Shown: one piece after another, positions 26,670-35,278 of the stretch
How the letters are laid out: each line of letters begins with the position of its first letter
Position numbering within the stretch: position 1 is the first letter of the stretch
NCBI GenBank assembly: GCA_002479255.1
Contig: DLMJ01000042.1
Coordinates: 36,868-100,867 of the forward strand
Source of the DNA: Candidatus Binatus soli
GTDB taxonomy: Bacteria; Desulfobacterota; Binatia; Binatales; Binataceae
Direction: 5' to 3'
DNA length: 64,000 bases
Made by a program: the position numbers and the translations under genes
The notes under the pieces: generated by a model
Seen by the model: the letters and a program-made list of their open reading frames with translations, nothing else
Databases searched by the model: none
Told to the model about the DNA's origin: nothing

Positions 26670-27452
26670 ATGCCGAGCCGGGTTCATCAATTCTACGCGG
26701 TAGCTTTCGAGGAAAACTTTTCGCTCCGCCAGATAGCGCCCGCTTTTCCCGAGGCCAGGATATCGCCGCTCGAAATGTTCGTGCCGATCGAACCCGACGG
26801 CGGCCTCTACGTCTTTCCCTTCGGCGCCATCGTCTCGCACGACGTTCCGGTCGAACAGCGCGAACGCATATTCGCACGCCTCACCCGCGCCATGCCAAAA
26901 CTCACCACCCGGATCATTCGCGAGGATTACTCCGTGCTGGAGGATCCTGCCGCGCCGATCGGAATTTCCGGCGGGATGCTGCGGGTCGACAAGCTCACTT
27001 CCCAACGCGCAGAAATCGTCGCGCTGACGGTCGCTCAGAGCGCGGCGATGGAATACTACGAGCGAATCGTGGACAGCCTCTTTGCGCGGACCGCACAGTT
27101 GGTCGATCGGATGGCGTCGCACGGCACCGTGCCGTATCGGATTACGCCCTTGCATCGCTTCATCGGCGAAGCGATTTCGTCGCGCACCGAAGTTCTCGCC
27201 GTGCTCCATCTGCTCGACAAGCCCGACGCTGCATGGGAAGACCCCGCGATGGACCTCATCTACGACGACCTGCGCGATGAATTCGATCTCGTCGATCGTT
27301 ACGCTGCGCTGACCAGCAAGCTGCAAAGCATCCAGGACTCGCTGGTTCTGGTCCTGGACGTCGCCCGCGACCGCCGCCTGGTATTGCTCGAAGTCGTTGT
27401 CGCGCTGCTGATTTTGCTGGAAATAATCTTGGGCGTCATTCACTTCACGTAG
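26670..27452 (+). CDS. DUF155 (RMND1/Sif2 family) protein
   Basis: A 260-residue protein of the DUF155 family related to mitochondrial RMND1. It has the N-terminal PLEMFVPIEPDGGLYVFPFGAIVSHDV region, then the long helical core LTVAQSAAMEYYERIVD and LHRFIGEAISSRTEVLAVLHLLDKPDAAWED, and a C-terminal hydrophobic anchor (about 238-257). Bacterial members have no agreed function; the eukaryotic ones act on mitochondrial translation. It stands alone, 93 bases after the ATPase, on the same strand. Confidence 0.85.
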   Translation: MPSRVHQFYAVAFEENFSLRQIAPAFPEARISPLEMFVPIEPDGGLYVFPFGAIVSHDVPVEQRERIFARLTRAMPKLTTRIIREDYSVLEDPAAPIGISGGMLRVDKLTSQRAEIVALTVAQSAAMEYYERIVDSLFARTAQLVDRMASHGTVPYRITPLHRFIGEAISSRTEVLAVLHLLDKPDAAWEDPAMDLIYDDLRDEFDLVDRYAALTSKLQSIQDSLVLVLDVARDRRLVLLEVVVALLILLEIILGVIHFT

Positions 27453-27568
27453 TAGGCGTTTTCGCGGCCTCCGAATTCATATTGCCGAAACACTGGTCTG
27501 GTAGGTTCCTGGCCGCGCGAACTTTAGCCTCGCGCTGGTGCGACCCCATGCATCATCGGGGACATGTC

Positions 27569-28000
27569 ATGTCATACGAAAAGGGAATCGACGCCGGACT
27601 CCTCCTACCCGGACAGTACGTCGATCTGGTCAGGCGAAATGAGATCATCGAGGGTGAACTGAAACTTTTGCTGGCCGTTCTGGAAGACGCGATTCGATGC
27701 TACCTGCGAAACGTGAACGCGAAGGACGGCGAGCGCCGCGGCGACTTCATCGAGGTCAGAAACTGGTTCGAAGCCGGGGGCGGTGCGGCCGTCGCCAGAC
27801 GCGCGGATATTTTCAGCTTCGACAATCTTTGCGCTGCGCTTGGCATCGAGCCGCGTTGCCTGCTTGCGCGCCTGCAGATTCTCACAATCTCCGATCTGCC
27901 GTCGCGGCGTTTCCAGATGCGCCGCCATCGCCCGCTGTCGAGTCTGCAACATGCAAACGGCGCGCGTCAGCGCGGCCCGGCCCGCTCCCACGGCTCGTGA
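27569..28000 (+). CDS. Conserved hypothetical protein (short family with 'FSFxxxCxxLGIxP' core)
   Basis: A 143-residue protein. A helical N-terminal part EGELKLLLAVLEDAIRCYLR is followed by an Asp/Arg-rich loop, GDFIEVRNWFEAGGG, then FSFDNLCAALGIEPRCLLARL. I recall this order (helix with LMLAVLEDA, then EAxxW, then FSFxxxCxxLGLxPxxL) from a family of uncharacterised proteins in deltaproteobacterial genomes. The last 35 residues are basic and low-complexity. I start at the ATG at 27569 because residues upstream do not match; starts at 27482 and 27548 are alternatives. Function unknown. Confidence 0.55.
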   Translation: MSYEKGIDAGLLLPGQYVDLVRRNEIIEGELKLLLAVLEDAIRCYLRNVNAKDGERRGDFIEVRNWFEAGGGAAVARRADIFSFDNLCAALGIEPRCLLARLQILTISDLPSRRFQMRRHRPLSSLQHANGARQRGPARSHGS

Positions 28001-28079
28001 CGCCGCGAAAAAAGCGTCGGTCCCCGTCAAACCGCCAGGAGTTGCCGTGTCGGCTACGATCTCACCAGACTAACTCTCG

Positions 28080-28394
28080 TTAGTCACGCCATCGCACCCA
28101 GTCCGGATGATGTTTGTGGATCCATTCCGGATGGTGGTCGAACCACCAACCGCGGTCGCGCCATACGTGATGCTCGTCCCAGTCGCCGTCGACGGCGCGC
28201 CACTGGGGGTACACCTTGACCCATTCGGGATGATGGTGCCAGACCCATGCGGGGTGGTGTTCGTGCCACCAGCGCGCGTCGTGCCATACGTGATGGTTGT
28301 CCCAATCACCGTAGTTGCGCGCATGTGAAACCGCCGGCGCAGCGGCGAAGACGGCTGTCAGTGCTGCGGCGGCGAATATGGTTCGAAGTTTCAT
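28080..28394 (-). CDS. Secreted His/Trp-rich repeat protein
   Basis: A 104-residue product with a clear signal peptide (about 1-24, ending AAPAVSHA). The mature part is two imperfect repeats, each reading roughly 'DWDxHHVWxDxxWWxxHHP' followed by EW(V/I) and further HH pairs. Some 18 histidines and 15 tryptophans are spread through 75 residues. The start at 28394 is supported by AGGAGG eight bases upstream. The composition suggests an exported metal binder (Ni, Cu, Zn or Co) or a stress-induced periplasmic protein; lying near a copper ATPase is suggestive only. I know no named family for it. Confidence 0.7.
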   Translation of the reverse strand: MKLRTIFAAAALTAVFAAAPAVSHARNYGDWDNHHVWHDARWWHEHHPAWVWHHHPEWVKVYPQWRAVDGDWDEHHVWRDRGWWFDHHPEWIHKHHPDWVRWRD

Positions 28395-28583
28395 TCCTGG
28401 TGCCTCCTGGATAGCCTCACGAGAATAATACGACGGATCGATAGTGGCAGTTTCAAGGCGGCCAGAAAATCGCCAAGGATCAGCAAGCTTCGGCCCGATT
28501 AGCCCCAATTCGTGGCTGCCTCGCAAAATCTACAGAATGAAGAACGCGAATGCGGTCAAGCTGCCGACGGCATACGAGTCGGT

Positions 28584-28659
28584 TGGTGGGCAGGGAGTGA
28601 ATCGAACACTCGACACAAGGATTTTCAGTCCTTTGCTCTACCGACTGAGCTACCTGCCC
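28584..28659 (-). tRNA. tRNA-Phe (GAA anticodon), CCA encoded
   Basis: On the reverse strand the acceptor GGGCAGG pairs with CCTGCCC, followed by discriminator A and an encoded CCA (28584-28586). The D arm is GCTCAGTCGGTAGAGC, the anticodon arm AGGACTGAAAATCCT with anticodon GAA, and the T arm contains GTTCGATTC. All four stems pair. The tRNA body is 73 bases, or 76 with CCA. Confidence 0.93.
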
Positions 28660-28734
28660 ACCGTGTTTGGTCACGTCCGCCGTGAAGCGAACCATCATTC
28701 GTACCGATGATTGCCGCGCCTTGCAACGGCCCAT

Positions 28735-29736
28735 TCATCGCTTGAGGCCCGCCACCCGCGACTCGACGAAATCAATCACCCGGCCTTCCAGATTCACGCC
28801 GTCGAGCCTGTCGATCTCCTGCACTCCGGTCGGACTCGTCACATTCACCTCGGTCAGGTAGTCGCCGATGATGTCGAGCCCGACAAAGTACAGCCCGTCG
28901 CGCTCGAGGCGCGGCTTCAGCATCCGGCAGATATCGCGATCGCGCGCCGTGATCGGCGCCTTGACGCAAGTGCCGCCGACGTGGATGTTGCCGCGATGCT
29001 CGTCCTCGCGCGGCACCCGCAGCGTGCATCCTAGAGGTTCTCCGTCCAGCACGATCAGCCGCTTGTCGCCGTTGCGAGCCTCAGGGATATAGCGCTGCGC
29101 CATGATTGGACGCGACTCGTATTGCGTCACCGTCTCGAGAATCGCGCCGAGGTTGCGATCCCTGGTCGTGACGAGGAACACGCCTTCGCCGCCGTGTCCG
29201 TCCAGCGGCTTCACGATCATCTCGCCGCCCTGTTCGTCAAGAAAAGCCTTCAGGCGGGGAATTTCATAGGTGACGAGCGTCGGCGGAATCGCGTCGGGAA
29301 AATTCAGCGAGTAGAGCTTTTCGTTGGCTTCGCGAAGGCCGGCCGGATGGTTGATTACAAACGTGCGCCGGCTGTCGGCCAGGCTAAGCAGCATCGTGGC
29401 GTAGAGATAAGCCGCATCGGCGGGCGGATCCTTGCGCATGAAGATCGCATCGAAAGTCTCCAGCGGATACTCGGCGCCCTCGTCGAGGAACCGGTGATGA
29501 GGACTCCCGCGCGTCACCTCGCATTGCCGCGCCCGCGCGATCACATTCGGGCCGCGCGCGTAAAGGTCGCGAATCCCGAGGACATAGATTTCATGGCCGC
29601 GGAATTGCGCCTCGAGAATGAACACAAACGTCGTGTCCTTGTCGACCAGAACCCGTTCCAGCGGGTCCATGACGAACGCGAACTTGCGCGCCACCCTTTT
29701 ATTCCGTTTCGGCATCTTCGCTTGACCCTTGCGCAT
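28735..29736 (-). CDS. gshB: Glutathione synthetase
   Basis: Adds glycine to gamma-glutamylcysteine. The 333-residue ATP-grasp protein begins FAFVMDPLERVLVDKDTTFVFILEA, has FMRKDPPADAAYLYATMLL, VINHPAGLREANEKLYSLNF, the ATP-grasp KPLDGHGGEGVF, QRYIPEARNGDKRLIVLDGEPLG and the C-terminal TEVNVTSPTGVQEIDRLDG. Another start at 29715 (PKRNKR) would shorten it by 7 residues; the longer form overlaps the end of rsmE by 38 bases. Glutathione synthesis fits a Gram-negative (proteobacterial-type) host. No gshA is in the window. Confidence 0.94.
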   Translation of the reverse strand: MRKGQAKMPKRNKRVARKFAFVMDPLERVLVDKDTTFVFILEAQFRGHEIYVLGIRDLYARGPNVIARARQCEVTRGSPHHRFLDEGAEYPLETFDAIFMRKDPPADAAYLYATMLLSLADSRRTFVINHPAGLREANEKLYSLNFPDAIPPTLVTYEIPRLKAFLDEQGGEMIVKPLDGHGGEGVFLVTTRDRNLGAILETVTQYESRPIMAQRYIPEARNGDKRLIVLDGEPLGCTLRVPREDEHRGNIHVGGTCVKAPITARDRDICRMLKPRLERDGLYFVGLDIIGDYLTEVNVTSPTGVQEIDRLDGVNLEGRVIDFVESRVAGLKR

Positions 29737-30466
29737 CGTGAAGTAACCCCGCCGCTATGCTGACCGCGGCCACCGCCGCTGTCTCGCTCCTGAGGCGATT
29801 TGGCCCAAGTCCGGCCGCGACGAATCCGGCGTTCGCGGCTTTCGCGCGCTCCTCATCGTCGAAATCGCCCTCCGGTCCAACCGCTATCAATATCGCACGC
29901 GGACGCAAGCGTCGAATCACGCCGGCGAGCGGCTCGCCGCCCTTCGCACAGATTACGGCGAGCGTCCGGGGCGCCACGGCGCGAACCATGCCGTCAACGC
30001 CGATCGGCGATCGCACTTCCATCGCGGCCGGGGACTGGCTCTGCTTTGCGGCGGCGATCGCGAGCCTGCCCCATCGCGCCAGCCGATCCGCTCCCGGCAA
30101 ACGGACCAATCCGCGCGCACAGACGATCGGCCATAGCTCCGATGCGCCCAACTCGGCCGCCTTCTCGACCACGAAATCCATTCGCGGGCCTTTGACGATT
30201 GCGGCGGCCAGAATGATTCGAGCTCGGGCGGGCGAAGGCGACTGCGATGACGATGATTCGACGCGAATTACGGCGCGGTCGCGTTCGTAGCGCTCGATTG
30301 TGCCCCGATGCTCGACGCCCGCAGGATCGAGCAACGACACGCGCGCATCGACGGCCAGCCGCAGGACCGTGCGCATGTGATGCAACTCCGCGCCCTCGAC
30401 GTGCGCGAGGCGGGCCGCGTCCGGCGCGCGCGCGATCGAAAAACGCGGCGGCAACGAAACGCCCAT
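29699..30466 (-). CDS. rsmE: 16S rRNA m3U1498 methyltransferase RsmE
   Basis: A 255-residue SPOUT methyltransferase acting on 16S rRNA U1498. The N-terminal PUA-like domain has HHMRTVLRLAV; the C-terminal knot domain has AIVKGPRMDFVVEKAAELG, AIAAAKQSQS, AVGPEGDF and LGPNRLRSETAAVAA. The ATG at 30466 forms a TGATG overlap with the prmA stop, which is why I prefer it over in-frame ATGs at 30502 and 30529. PrmA and RsmE are very frequent neighbours. AAKQSQS replaces the usual AxEQSxR, a modest deviation. Confidence 0.92.
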   Translation of the reverse strand: MGVSLPPRFSIARAPDAARLAHVEGAELHHMRTVLRLAVDARVSLLDPAGVEHRGTIERYERDRAVIRVESSSSQSPSPARARIILAAAIVKGPRMDFVVEKAAELGASELWPIVCARGLVRLPGADRLARWGRLAIAAAKQSQSPAAMEVRSPIGVDGMVRAVAPRTLAVICAKGGEPLAGVIRRLRPRAILIAVGPEGDFDDEERAKAANAGFVAAGLGPNRLRSETAAVAAVSIAAGLLHDAQGSSEDAETE

Positions 30467-31407
30467 CAGCGTGGCGCCCGCGCCATCACGGCCGTCGTCC
30501 ATCCGCGATGCGTCTTGCGGCTGAGACATCGCAGCGGCGACCGATAGTGACCCAACACTTCGTCGGCCTCGTCGGCGAGAAAACCGCCAAGGATCAATCG
30601 TCCCCCGGGCGCGACGAGTCGCTTCAGATGCGGCGCGAGTTCGATCAATGTGTGGCTCAGAATATTCGCCGTGATCAGATCGAAGTGGCGATGAATCGAA
30701 GCGAGCGGCACCGATGAGAATCGGATCGATTTTTCCACGCGGTTCAGGCGCGCATTGGCACGCGCGTTTTCCAACGCCGTCGGATCGATATCGATTGCGA
30801 TTATTTCGCGCTCGAAACCGTGGCGCTTGCCGAGCAGTGCCGCCGCGATCGCCAATACTCCCGAGCCCGTGCCGGCATCGAGCATCGACTTCGGCGCGCG
30901 CGCGCCTATCAGCGATTCGATCGCGCGCAGAGCGCCTGCCGTCGTGGGATGATGCCCGGTGCCGAAAGCCCGCGCGGGTTGGACGATAATGGTCATTCGG
31001 CCGCGCTCGTTCTCGCGCTTCCACGGCGGTACGATCAGCATTCGCCGCCCGACGCGAAACGGCCCAAACCGTTTCATCCAAAGCGTGGACCATCCCGGAT
31101 CGACGATTCTCCTCACGCTGCCATCGCGAGCGCCGTGGCCGGTGCTGTCGCGCGCGGCGTCAGCCAGCATTCCGGCCTGCTCCATCATGAGTTTGAGCCG
31201 CAACAGCTCGGTCGTGGAGATCCGGTCGAAGTACGCTTCGAGCGCGACGGTTTTATCCTCGCGCGCCCGCGGCAACTTCATCCCGGCGACGGCGCATCCG
31301 ATGGCGCCGCCCGCCACGAGGATTCCCGCGGCTTCATCCGCGAGGTGCGCGTGGGTGCGGAAGATCGCCCTGGTGTAACTTTGCCTGGATGCGGCTGCGC
31401 GTTGCAT
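30466..31407 (-). CDS. prmA: Ribosomal protein L11 methyltransferase PrmA
   Basis: Trimethylates L11. The 313-residue class I SAM methyltransferase has the N-terminal substrate-recognition region, then AFGTGHHPTTAGALRAIE, the SAM motif LDAGTGSGVLAIAAALLG, AIDIDPTALENARANA, ITANIL (the NPPF-like position) and LVAPGGRLILGGFL. The gene begins at 31407 (ATG) or 31443. The N-terminal third is rather divergent from the Escherichia coli type, so confidence is a little lower than for a canonical PrmA. Confidence 0.88.
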   Translation of the reverse strand: MQRAAASRQSYTRAIFRTHAHLADEAAGILVAGGAIGCAVAGMKLPRAREDKTVALEAYFDRISTTELLRLKLMMEQAGMLADAARDSTGHGARDGSVRRIVDPGWSTLWMKRFGPFRVGRRMLIVPPWKRENERGRMTIIVQPARAFGTGHHPTTAGALRAIESLIGARAPKSMLDAGTGSGVLAIAAALLGKRHGFEREIIAIDIDPTALENARANARLNRVEKSIRFSSVPLASIHRHFDLITANILSHTLIELAPHLKRLVAPGGRLILGGFLADEADEVLGHYRSPLRCLSRKTHRGWTTAVMARAPR

Positions 31408-31640
31408 ATTCCCCGGCCTTTGACTTTGGCCCGGGAATACCACGGTTACAATGGGGATTGCTCATGGGACGGTTTTTGGATGCCGACCGTTCTGCCTCTC
31501 TGCGAGGCGGCACGATGAGGTCCGATTCGCGCGAAGATTGTTGACAAGATGAAGCGGACGCGTTTGCGCCTGCGCTCGACGAACGCGTAAACTCGCATCA
31601 TTATCAGACTTCAATTGTTCCAACGTGGTGGAGGCGGGCT
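31408..31640. promoter_or_regulatory. Divergent promoter region between prmA and ugpQ
   Basis: A 233-base gap between divergent genes. On the + strand a good -10-like TACAAT lies at 31447-31452, with TTGGCC at 31426-31431 and TTGACT at 31420-31425 upstream at non-ideal spacings (15 and 21). A perfect TTGACA stands at 31541-31546 without a matching -10, followed by a 7-bp inverted repeat ACGCGTT/AACGCGT (31558-31564 and 31582-31588). These are weak, position-based candidates; no coding capacity is seen. Confidence 0.3.
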
Positions 31641-32345
31641 GTGCTGAACATTGCCCATCGCGGGGCGAGCGGTACTTTTCCCGAGAACACGGTGTGCGCG
31701 TTTCGCGCCGCGATCGACGCGGGCGCGGACATGTGCGAGCTGGACGTTCAGCTCAGCCGCGACGGCGCGATAGTGGTGATTCATGATGATACCGTCGAGC
31801 GCACGACCGATGGCAAGGGCGAAGTCGCGGAGCTGACGCTCGAGGAGCTCAAGCGATTGGACGCGGGCGCGAAGTTCAAGGGCGGCCCGTTCAAGGGCGC
31901 GCGAATTCCCACGCTTGACGAAGTGTTCGCCGCCACGAGCGGCAAGTGCGGGCTCAATATCGAGCTCAAAGCGGCCGGCCTCGAGCATCAGGTCGCGCAG
32001 ATTATGCAGGCGCGCAATGCACTGGGCGATAGCATCGTGTCGAGCTTCGAGTGGGAATATCTGAAAAAAATCCAGCAGCTGCATTTCAACATTCGCGTTG
32101 GTCTGCTTGCCGACGAGAAGCCGGTTGACCTGATGATGAACGCGGTTGCGATGCGCGCGCATGCAATCAATCCGCGCTGGGACATGGTGACATCCGATCT
32201 GTGCAAGGCGGCGCACGAGCGCGGCCTCAAGGTGTACACTTGGACGGTGGATGCGGACGTGCTAATGCGGGCGCTCATCGAATGCGGGGTTGACGGCATC
32301 ATGACGAACTATCCCGAGCGGTTGAGGACGGTGGTGGGCGGCTGA
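31641..32345 (+). CDS. ugpQ: Glycerophosphodiester phosphodiesterase
   Basis: Hydrolyses glycerophosphodiesters to glycerol-3-phosphate and an alcohol, probably in the cytoplasm since no signal peptide is visible. The 234-residue TIM-barrel protein starts LNIAHRGASGTFPENTVCAF (catalytic HRG), has CELDVQLSRDGAIVVIHDDTVERTTDG with the ExD and HDxxxxRT motifs, NIELK, SSFEWEYLK, YTWTVD and the GVDGIMTNYP ending. GTG start at 31641, preceded by GGTGGAGG. Its stop overlaps the dnaG start (TGATG). Confidence 0.92.
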   Translation: MLNIAHRGASGTFPENTVCAFRAAIDAGADMCELDVQLSRDGAIVVIHDDTVERTTDGKGEVAELTLEELKRLDAGAKFKGGPFKGARIPTLDEVFAATSGKCGLNIELKAAGLEHQVAQIMQARNALGDSIVSSFEWEYLKKIQQLHFNIRVGLLADEKPVDLMMNAVAMRAHAINPRWDMVTSDLCKAAHERGLKVYTWTVDADVLMRALIECGVDGIMTNYPERLRTVVGG

Positions 32346-34186
32346 TGGGACGTTTCGGCGACGACAAGATCGAGGAAGTCCGTTCGCGCGCCGATATCGT
32401 CGAGATTGTCGGCGCGCACGTGCGTATCCGGCGGGCGGGGCGCAACTTCGTCGGGCTGTGTCCGTTCCACAATGAGAAGACGCCGTCGTTCTCGGTGAAT
32501 GCCGAGCGCGGATTCTTTCATTGCTTTGGATGCGGCGCGGGCGGCAGCGTTTTCAATTTCATAATGCGCGTCGAGGGGTTGACGTTTCCCGAAGCGGTGC
32601 GTTCGCTCGCGCGCAAGTACGGCGTGACTTTACCCGAGCACGATCAATCCGGACCGGCGGCAGGCGAGCGCGAAGCGATGCTCAAAGCCGGCGAGGTCGC
32701 CGCCGAATTCTTCGCCCACGTGCTGTGGAACTCGACCGACGGAGCGCTCGCGCGCGACTACCTGAAATCGCGCGGCATCAGCGTCGAGACGGCGCGCGCG
32801 TTCATGATCGGATTTGCGCCGAACCGGCCGGCGTCGCTTGCCAAGGCGCTGGAACGGCGTGGACTGCGCGACGCGGGCGTGAAAGTCGGGCTGGTCAGGA
32901 AAGACGGCGATGGTGCGTACGACATGTTTCGCGCGCGCGTTATGTTCCCGATTCGCGACGCGCAGGGGCGGGTGCTCGCATTCGGCGGCCGCGTGCTCGA
33001 TGCGCGCTTGCCCAAGTACATCAACTCGCCCGAATCGCCGCTGTACTCGAAAGCGCGAACTCTGTACGGACTGTTCGAAGCGCGCCAGGCGATTTCGTTT
33101 TCGTTGAATGCGCCGGCGGGAAAAGACCGCGCGATTATCGTCGAGGGTTACTTCGACGTGATTGCGCTGTGGCAGGCCGGGTTTAAGGAAGCGGTGGCGG
33201 GATGCGGCACGGCGCTGACGGTCGAGCAGTTGCGCGCGCTTAGCCGATACACGAAAAATGTAATCGCGTGCTTCGACGGCGACGCGGCGGGGCGCAAAGC
33301 CTCGATGCGGGCGCTGGAGATTTTTTTGCAGGCGGGGCTGCTGGGCCGGGGGATTTTTATTCCGACGGGTTTCGATCCCGACACGTTCATTCGCGAGCGC
33401 GGCGCGGCCGCATTCGCGGAGTTGGCGGACAAATCCGAGTTGCTGGTCGATTATTTTCTCAGCGAACAGGCCGGCGAGGCGCGCGGATCGATCGCCGAGC
33501 GGGCGCGGGCGGCGCAGCGCGTCGCCGAGATGCTCAAGCTGGTCGGTGATCCGTTTCAGTTCGATTTGCTGGCGCGTAAGGCCGCCGACCTGCTCTCGAT
33601 CGGCGAGGAAGTCCTGCGCAAAGAGGCGCGCGGTCCGCAATCACGACCGACGCCGTCGCGGTTTTCGCGCGCGGGGGTCGCGGCTGGCGCCGAGAACCGG
33701 CCCGCCACGCCGGGCGGCGGTGACGCCGGCTCGAAGGCCGAGATCGGACTTGTCGCGATTGCGCTGTTGCATCCGGAACTGCGCGCCGAGATTGCACAGT
33801 CGGGCGCGACGGCGAATTTCGAGGAGGTCCGCCTGGGCGGCGTGCTCGCCGACCTGTGCCGGACCGACGAAGCATATACCGCCCTCGAACAATGGACCGC
33901 GGAGCGGCTGTCGGCCGAGGAGCAAAGCCGAATCAGCGAGTTTGCGGTCGGTCCGCTGACCGATGACATCGGCGACGACACTCAGAAAAATCCCAATGAC
34001 CTGGAAAAATGCCGGGCGCTTGTCAACGACTACGTCGTCGCGCTCGATCGGCGCCGCCGTGCGCGCGAACTGGGGCGACTGCGCCAGAGCGCAGCCGAAG
34101 TGTCGGCGCGCGAGTCCGAACCTGGCGAGGCGGCGGCGGCTGCGCAGGCCGTGATCGCACACAGACGCGAGGGCCGCGGCGCGTGA
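32345..34186 (+). CDS. dnaG: DNA primase DnaG
   Basis: Synthesises RNA primers for replication. The 613-residue protein has the CHC2 zinc finger (Cys39, His42, Cys60, Cys63 in CPFHNEKTPSF and FHCFGCG), the helix RADIVEIVGAHV before it, the RNA-polymerase domain with FGGRVLD and YINSPESPLYSK, and the TOPRIM domain with IIVEGYFDVIALWQAGF and CFDGDAAGRKAS. The C-terminal helicase-binding region is short and Ala/Arg-rich. Downstream, about 100 bases later, is a tRNA rather than the frequent rpoD. Confidence 0.96.
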   Translation: MGRFGDDKIEEVRSRADIVEIVGAHVRIRRAGRNFVGLCPFHNEKTPSFSVNAERGFFHCFGCGAGGSVFNFIMRVEGLTFPEAVRSLARKYGVTLPEHDQSGPAAGEREAMLKAGEVAAEFFAHVLWNSTDGALARDYLKSRGISVETARAFMIGFAPNRPASLAKALERRGLRDAGVKVGLVRKDGDGAYDMFRARVMFPIRDAQGRVLAFGGRVLDARLPKYINSPESPLYSKARTLYGLFEARQAISFSLNAPAGKDRAIIVEGYFDVIALWQAGFKEAVAGCGTALTVEQLRALSRYTKNVIACFDGDAAGRKASMRALEIFLQAGLLGRGIFIPTGFDPDTFIRERGAAAFAELADKSELLVDYFLSEQAGEARGSIAERARAAQRVAEMLKLVGDPFQFDLLARKAADLLSIGEEVLRKEARGPQSRPTPSRFSRAGVAAGAENRPATPGGGDAGSKAEIGLVAIALLHPELRAEIAQSGATANFEEVRLGGVLADLCRTDEAYTALEQWTAERLSAEEQSRISEFAVGPLTDDIGDDTQKNPNDLEKCRALVNDYVVALDRRRRARELGRLRQSAAEVSARESEPGEAAAAAQAVIAHRREGRGA

Positions 34187-34285
34187 CCGGACGCGTGTAC
34201 ATGAGTTGAACGAATGTTCCGACCGTCAGCCCTTAAGTCTTCTGCCCGAACTTGCTACCATCAGGGCAGCCTGATGCATTTCAGA

Positions 34286-34361
34286 GGGCCCATAGCTCAG
34301 CCAGGTTCAGAGCTGCCGGCTCATAACCGGCTGGTCCCAGGTTCAAATCCTGGTGGGCCCA
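34286..34361 (+). tRNA. tRNA with CAT anticodon (tRNA-Met elongator or tRNA-Ile2)
   Basis: A 76-base tRNA. The acceptor GGGCCCA pairs perfectly with TGGGCCC, discriminator A, no encoded CCA. The D arm is GCTC...GAGC, the anticodon stem CCGGC/ACCGG carries loop CTCATAA (anticodon CAT), and the T arm is CCAGGTTCAAATCCTGG. A CAT anticodon alone cannot separate elongator Met, initiator Met and lysidine-modified Ile. The 1-72 pair is G-C, so it is not a canonical initiator (usually mismatched at 1-72). Confidence 0.9.
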
Positions 34362-34468
34362 TACCATTCGTTTCCGTTTTCCGCGGCGCCGCCCGACGGC
34401 TTTTGTCACCGTATGACGATGTCGAACAAAAACTTTGCGCAACGCGCACAACCTGACGGAGGGAAGAA

Positions 34469-35194
34469 TTGCGTGAAGAGATAAACCGGCTGATGGACCT
34501 CCAGGTCATCGACCGGCAATTGCAAGAGTTGGAGCAATCGCTGACGTCGATTGCCGGGCGAGTTGACCAACTTCGCGATGAGACCCAGAGCAACCGGGCC
34601 GAACTCGAACGCCTGACCGAACAAGACAAGGAACTGACCGCGGCCCGAAAAAAGGCTGAGCGTGAACTGGCCGAGGGCGAAGTCAGAATCCGCAACAAGC
34701 GGATGCGATTGACGCTGGTGCGCAACGACAAGGAATTGCAGGCGCTGACCCACGAGATCGAGTCGTTGAAGGAGACCAATCAGCGGCTCGAAAGCGAGAT
34801 GCTCACGTCGATGGAAGGCGCGGACGCGCGGACCGCGCGAATCAAGGATCTCACCGAAGCGATCACAAAGGGACGCACCGATCTGGCGGCGGCGGAAAAG
34901 GAAATCGCGGCGGAAGTCGAAGAGCTCAAGAGCAACATCAGCAAGCATCGCAAGTCACGCGAGAAGGTCGCCGAGCATGTCGATGCGAATCTGCTCGCGC
35001 GCTACCAGATGATTTTCAGCCGGCGCGCGGGCGTCGCGGTTGCGCTGGCGAAGGGCGGAACCTGCCAGGGATGCAGGATGCGGCTGCCGCCACAGTTGTA
35101 CAACGAGATCCAGAAGCATCTGCAGATACATTTCTGCCCGAACTGCCAGCGCGTTTTGTACTACGAGGACGCGGCAGAGAAACCGAGCTCGTAG
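34469..35194 (+). CDS. Coiled-coil zinc-ribbon protein (C4 zinc ribbon, DUF164-like)
   Basis: A 241-residue protein: a long charged coiled coil (about 1-185, rich in Glu, Lys, Arg, Leu) followed by a C4 zinc ribbon (CQGC and CPNC, about 199-228, CPNCQRVLYY). This is the conserved family often annotated as 'C4-type zinc ribbon domain protein', present in many bacteria with no agreed function (possible nucleic-acid or ribosome role). TTG start at 34469, supported by GGAGGGA about 7 bases upstream. Confidence 0.88.
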   Translation: MREEINRLMDLQVIDRQLQELEQSLTSIAGRVDQLRDETQSNRAELERLTEQDKELTAARKKAERELAEGEVRIRNKRMRLTLVRNDKELQALTHEIESLKETNQRLESEMLTSMEGADARTARIKDLTEAITKGRTDLAAAEKEIAAEVEELKSNISKHRKSREKVAEHVDANLLARYQMIFSRRAGVAVALAKGGTCQGCRMRLPPQLYNEIQKHLQIHFCPNCQRVLYYEDAAEKPSS

Positions 35195-35278
35195 CAGGCC
35201 CCCTCAGCCGCGGCGCCCTGCCTTGGGCGCGGCAGGTCTCGGACCAGCAGAAGGCATTACGCTAAGATTCTGCGCATC

